Source of the DNA: Helicobacter valdiviensis
GTDB taxonomy: Bacteria > Campylobacterota > Campylobacteria > Campylobacterales > Helicobacteraceae
Reading direction: 5' to 3'
Length of the DNA: 36,924 nt
Assembly (NCBI RefSeq): GCF_003245365.1
Contig: NZ_NBIU01000022.1
Location: 1 to 36,924, forward strand
The notes below the pieces were generated by a model. That model saw nothing but the letters and a program-made list of their open reading frames with translations, had not been told where the DNA came from and did no database searches. The position numbers and the translations under genes were made by a program. Shown here piece by piece: positions 33,918 through 36,924 of this stretch (positions within the stretch are counted from its first letter, which is position 1; every line of letters starts with the position of its first letter).

Positions 33918-34547
33918 ATGAGTCAAACTACACAAGATATTTTGCAAAATTTTGCAAGAGTGAAATTTTATTGCGACACTAATAGATGTATTGAATGCCA
34001 TGGTTGTGATGTTGCTTGTAAAGAGGCACACCACTTACCTGTGGGCGTAAATAGAAGAAGGGTTGTTGTTCTAAATGAAGGACAAGTAGGTAAAGAAAGT
34101 GCTGTATCTATTGCTTGTATGCACTGTGCTGATGCACCTTGCGCACAAGTTTGCCCAGTTGATTGCTTCTATATCCGTGCAGATGGAATTGTATTACACG
34201 ACAAAAAGACTTGCATTGGTTGTGGATACTGCCTTTATGCATGTCCTTTTGGTGCTCCGCAATTCCCTAAAAATGGAGTATTTGAAAGCCGTGGTTCTAT
34301 GGATAAATGCACATTCTGTGCAGGTGGTCCTGAAGAAACCAATAGTGAGGAAGAATACAGACTTTATGGACAAAATAGAATTGCTGAAGGCAAAGTTCCT
34401 ATGTGTGCTAGTATGTGTTCTACAAAAGCATTGCTTGCAGGAAGTAGTGAAGAAGTCGCAAACATCATCACACACCGTGCAACAATGAGAGGAGAAAATA
34501 TCCCTAATGCTGTTCCAAATGTGTGGAAAACCGCTTATGGAAACTAA
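33918..34547 (+). CDS. fdhB: Formate dehydrogenase iron-sulfur subunit
   Basis: The product has 209 residues. Four 4Fe-4S clusters are encoded by CIECHGCDVACK, CMHCADAPCAQVCPVDC, CIGCGYCLYACP and the late CTFCAGG/CASMC cysteines, as in FdnH/HybA-type proteins. It carries electrons from FdhA to the cytochrome b subunit on the periplasmic face. It has no signal peptide of its own and presumably travels with FdhA via Tat. It is 13 bases after fdhA. Confidence 0.93.
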   Translation: MSQTTQDILQNFARVKFYCDTNRCIECHGCDVACKEAHHLPVGVNRRRVVVLNEGQVGKESAVSIACMHCADAPCAQVCPVDCFYIRADGIVLHDKKTCIGCGYCLYACPFGAPQFPKNGVFESRGSMDKCTFCAGGPEETNSEEEYRLYGQNRIAEGKVPMCASMCSTKALLAGSSEEVANIITHRATMRGENIPNAVPNVWKTAYGN

Positions 34548-34557
34548 AAGGATTCCT

Positions 34558-35493
34558 ATGAAATCAATTTTGCGAATCTTAATAATTTGTCTAGGTTTTG
34601 CTACTTTTGCATTTAGTGCAAACCCTAGCATTCCACAAGAAGGCGGGAAGCAGTATGCAGAGGTAATCTCTGGCAATGATAGCCTTATGGTAAATCCTAT
34701 GAATAAAAAACTCTATGGAGGTCCTGAAGTAGAAGCTATCAAGACTTGGGGTATTGGCTCTCCAAACTCTAATGGTTTGGGAGAGATTTTTACCCTCTTG
34801 CAAGGGCATTACTTTTCGCTTATTTTTGGAGCTATTTTAATGTTAGTTCCTTTGGCATTTTTAGCACATTTTATTGTTGTGGGGCAAAAGAAATTCTCCC
34901 ATGGCAAAAAAATTAAAGTTTTCTCAAGCTACAATATTTTTGTGCATTGGGCTGCTGCAATTCCTTTTGTAGTGCTAACTTTAAGTGGGCTAGTGATGAT
35001 TTTTGGAAGCAATTTTGGCGGTGGAGCTTTTGTGCGTTTTGCACGGGATATTCATGGCATTGCTACCATTTTATTTGTAATTTTTGGATTTTTAATGTTC
35101 TTAATGTGGGTTAAACCTGCTCTTTTTAAGCTTTATGATATCCAATGGCTTATGATTATGGGCGGATATTTAAGCAAAGAAAAAAAACCAATTCCTGCTG
35201 GAAAATTCAATGCAGGACAAAAAATGTGGTTTTGGGTTTGCACAGTGGGTGGCTTTGTGATGGCAATTTCTGGAGCTTTTATGTTTTTCCAATTTGCCGA
35301 TATTGAAACCCTAAGAACTATGGCGCTTATCCATAATGTTTTAGGCTTTTTGGTGATTGCACTTTTAATCACACATATTTATATGGCTGTCTTTGCGATT
35401 GAAGGAGCTTTAAGCTCTATTATAGATGGGCATATGGGTGAAGAGGAAATTGCAATTTTGCATAGCTATTATTATAAAGAAATCAATGCATAA
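34558..35493 (+). CDS. fdhC: Formate dehydrogenase cytochrome b subunit
   Basis: The product has 311 residues from ATG 34558 (AAGGA upstream; an upstream in-frame ATG at 34507 lies inside fdhB). It begins with a signal peptide (MKSILRILIICLGFATFAFS), has a short periplasmic part, then a membrane helix near residues 90-110 and the four-helix FdnI/FdhC cytochrome b core. Haem His candidates are in YNIFVHWAA, DIHGIA and ALIHNVLGF. It hands electrons from formate to the quinone pool. Confidence 0.92.
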   Translation: MKSILRILIICLGFATFAFSANPSIPQEGGKQYAEVISGNDSLMVNPMNKKLYGGPEVEAIKTWGIGSPNSNGLGEIFTLLQGHYFSLIFGAILMLVPLAFLAHFIVVGQKKFSHGKKIKVFSSYNIFVHWAAAIPFVVLTLSGLVMIFGSNFGGGAFVRFARDIHGIATILFVIFGFLMFLMWVKPALFKLYDIQWLMIMGGYLSKEKKPIPAGKFNAGQKMWFWVCTVGGFVMAISGAFMFFQFADIETLRTMALIHNVLGFLVIALLITHIYMAVFAIEGALSSIIDGHMGEEEIAILHSYYYKEINA

Positions 35494-36277
35494 TCAAAGC
35501 CTAAAACTCCCTATTGAAAAAATTTCACCTAGCGGGTTTATCCCTGCTAGTGAGTATTTTAGCGATTATGTCATCAAAGAAGAAAGGATAGCCTTTTATC
35601 TTAATGGAAAAAAATTACTCTCAGTAATGAGTATCCCACAAGAACAAGATTATCACATTGTTGGGTTTCTCACTAGTGAGGGCGTAATTGATAAGCCAGA
35701 ACAAATCCATTCTATCCAAATAAAAGATGAGGGTAAAAGTGTATGGATAGAAGCAAAAATCCATGAAGAAAATCTAAAAAATCTCTTTAGGGAAAAAACT
35801 TTAACTTCTGGTTGCTGTGTGGGTGTGGCAGGAAATTTAGAAGGACATATTATTGAACGCTTCATAGAAACTCCCCTAAAAGTTTCTTGCCAAAAAATCT
35901 TTGAAAACTTACGCGAATTTGAAAAACCAAGTGAGCTTTTTTCTCAAACAGGTTGTGTGCATAAAGCAATGTTGCTTTTAGAAAATGAAGTTTTAATCAG
36001 TGAAGACATAGGACGCCACAATGCTATTGATAAAGTAATGGGAAAAGCTATGTTAAAAAATCTCAACAAAACTAACGCGATTCTTTATGTTAGTGGGCGT
36101 TTATCACTAGAAATGGTAATTAAAGCTGTAATGCACAATATCCCCATTATTGTTTCAAAAGCCGCTGCAACTTATATGGGTATTAAAGCGGCTCAAGAAA
36201 GTGGAGTTACACTCATAGGCTTTGCAAGGGGCAATAGCGCAAATCTCTATACCCATAGTGGAAGAATTATCCCCTAG
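35486..36277 (+). CDS. fdhD: Formate dehydrogenase accessory sulfurtransferase FdhD
   Basis: The product has 263 residues from ATG 35486, which overlaps the fdhC stop by 8 bases. FdhD carries sulfur from IscS to the molybdenum cofactor of FdhA. Family motifs include HIVGFLTSEGVI, the loop TSGCCVG, FSQTGCVHKA, DIGRHNAIDKVMGKA and YVSGRLSLEMV. The active loop has adjacent cysteines (CC) rather than the CxxC of the E. coli protein. It completes the fdh operon; no clear terminator follows. Confidence 0.93.
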   Translation: MHNQSLKLPIEKISPSGFIPASEYFSDYVIKEERIAFYLNGKKLLSVMSIPQEQDYHIVGFLTSEGVIDKPEQIHSIQIKDEGKSVWIEAKIHEENLKNLFREKTLTSGCCVGVAGNLEGHIIERFIETPLKVSCQKIFENLREFEKPSELFSQTGCVHKAMLLLENEVLISEDIGRHNAIDKVMGKAMLKNLNKTNAILYVSGRLSLEMVIKAVMHNIPIIVSKAAATYMGIKAAQESGVTLIGFARGNSANLYTHSGRIIP

Positions 36278-36744
36278 CCTATCAACTCTTACAAATAGAT
36301 TTTTCCTATTTTCCTTAAGTGTTTTACTAAAAATTACTATATTTTATTTAGATATATCTCAAAAATCAAACTTCCACACTCATTAAACACCACACTAAAA
36401 ACCAAATAATATCTATTATGCTTTTAAAAAAATCTAAAGTTTTTAAAAACTTTTGACAATTTTAGTGATTTTATAATTTATCCTTTCAAGATTATTTTAT
36501 AAACACTCAAGAAAATTTTAAAAAGATTTTAAAAAGCCCATAACTTTACAAGAAGTAACATATTAATCAAGATTAATTCATTCTATCTCTTAAAAGAAAT
36601 TCTCTAATATAAAAGTATTACTAAGGAATAAAAGAATATTTATAAAGATTTATTTCTTATCTATTTTATTTTGTCTTTATTGTCAAGAATAAATTTGTGT
36701 GTTATAATTTTCTATAATCATTGATAATATTTTAAAGGTCTCCC
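36278..36744 (+). other. Intergenic region after fdhD
   Basis: 467 bases of very A/T-rich DNA with no gene. Apart from the promoter at 36680-36708 and the ribosome binding site AAAGG (36734-36738) of the next ORF, I see nothing in it. Confidence 0.5.
36680..36708 (+). promoter_or_regulatory. Sigma70-type promoter upstream of the last ORF
   Basis: TTGTCA (36680-36685), 17-base spacer, TATAAT (36703-36708), 36 bases before the ATG at 36745. Confidence 0.65.
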
Positions 36745-36924
36745 ATGCACACCAGCAATTCCTACCTCTCCTTAATCATTGATACTTCTTCTAATAATTC
36801 TACTTCTAATACTTCTAATACTTCTAATAACTCTAACTCTAATAATTCTTCTTCCAATAACTCCAATAACCCTAAAGACTTTTCTTCCTCTTCTAATCTT
36901 ATTCCCCTCACTATCATTAAAGCC
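36745..36924 (+). CDS. Start of an unrecognised protein with Ser/Asn-rich repeat (partial)
   Basis: The frame is open from ATG 36745 to the end of the window (60 codons). AAAGG lies 6 bases before the ATG. After MHTSNSYLSLIID comes a low-complexity run of Ser, Asn and Thr (codons 14-38), then PKDFSSSSNLIPLTIIKA. There is no signal peptide. The run is built from TCT/AAT/ACT codons and includes three tandem 9-base units. The return to ordinary sequence suggests a low-complexity insertion near the N-terminus of a larger protein. I cannot name it. Confidence 0.6.
   Translation, partial: MHTSNSYLSLIIDTSSNNSTSNTSNTSNNSNSNNSSSNNSNNPKDFSSSSNLIPLTIIKA
36802..36828 (+). repeat. Three tandem copies of ACTTCTAAT
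   Basis: Exact 9-base units encoding Thr-Ser-Asn, in frame, inside a longer Ser/Asn-rich stretch (36784-36870). Change in copy number would alter length without shifting the frame. Confidence 0.75.

Noticed and set aside
34194-34676. 160-codon minus-strand frame across fdhB
   Set aside because: It is the antisense shadow of a cysteine-rich ferredoxin gene; the composition follows from fdhB codons.
1-36924. CRISPR arrays, tRNA or rRNA genes, insertion sequences
   Set aside because: No regularly spaced direct repeats, no tRNA cloverleaf with TTCRA, no rRNA sequence and no transposase gene were found.

Overview
The window is AT-rich and comes from a member of the Campylobacterota, most likely an enterohepatic Helicobacter. 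The evidence is the conserved block rppH-lysC-hobA-holB-folP-(HP1233-like), the selenocysteine formate dehydrogenase operon of the Campylobacter/Helicobacter type, strong A/T bias, short Shine-Dalgarno sequences (AAGGA) and a long G homopolymer of the kind these genera use for phase variation. The species is inferred, not proven.

Layout. 1-7100 is an accessory region. It holds the end of an unknown gene, a truncated phage-type lysozyme, a secreted coiled-coil protein, a seven-helix membrane protein, and a large BcgI/type IIG-like restriction-modification locus (3009-7066). That locus carries a nuclease domain, an N6-adenine methylase and three DNA-recognition (TRD) modules. The reading frame is broken twice upstream and a third time at a G12 tract (6453-6464), which in this sequence switches the third TRD off. 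7100-14760 is a detoxification-like regulon on the minus strand. An acetyltransferase, a cytosolic aldo/keto reductase and a tight operon of six exported enzymes/binding proteins (alpha/beta hydrolase, cupin, CMD, Tat-type aldo/keto reductase, ABM monooxygenase, cyclophilin-like) each lie behind near-identical MerR-type promoters with 19-bp spacers. The operon ends in a second seven-helix membrane protein and a MerR regulator gene that is itself frameshifted.

14800-27900 is mainly housekeeping: a DUF2165 protein, an MBL-fold hydrolase and a Mug-type DNA glycosylase; dnaK and grpE (no hrcA beside them); an M23 peptidase; the HP1233-like/folP/holB/hobA/lysC/rppH operon; and a TetR regulator followed closely by gatC and ung. 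28200-28500 has a RelB/DinJ-type antitoxin without a visible toxin. 28560-36280 is the formate dehydrogenase operon: a poly-ferredoxin, a TorD-like chaperone, a small Tat protein, fdhA (with UGA-encoded selenocysteine), fdhB, fdhC and fdhD. The window ends in the start of an unrecognised Ser/Asn-rich ORF behind a good sigma70-type promoter.

The most interesting items are the phase-variable third TRD of the restriction-modification locus, the three-promoter MerR regulon with a broken regulator and an almost entirely exported enzyme set, and the two distant paralogous seven-helix proteins.
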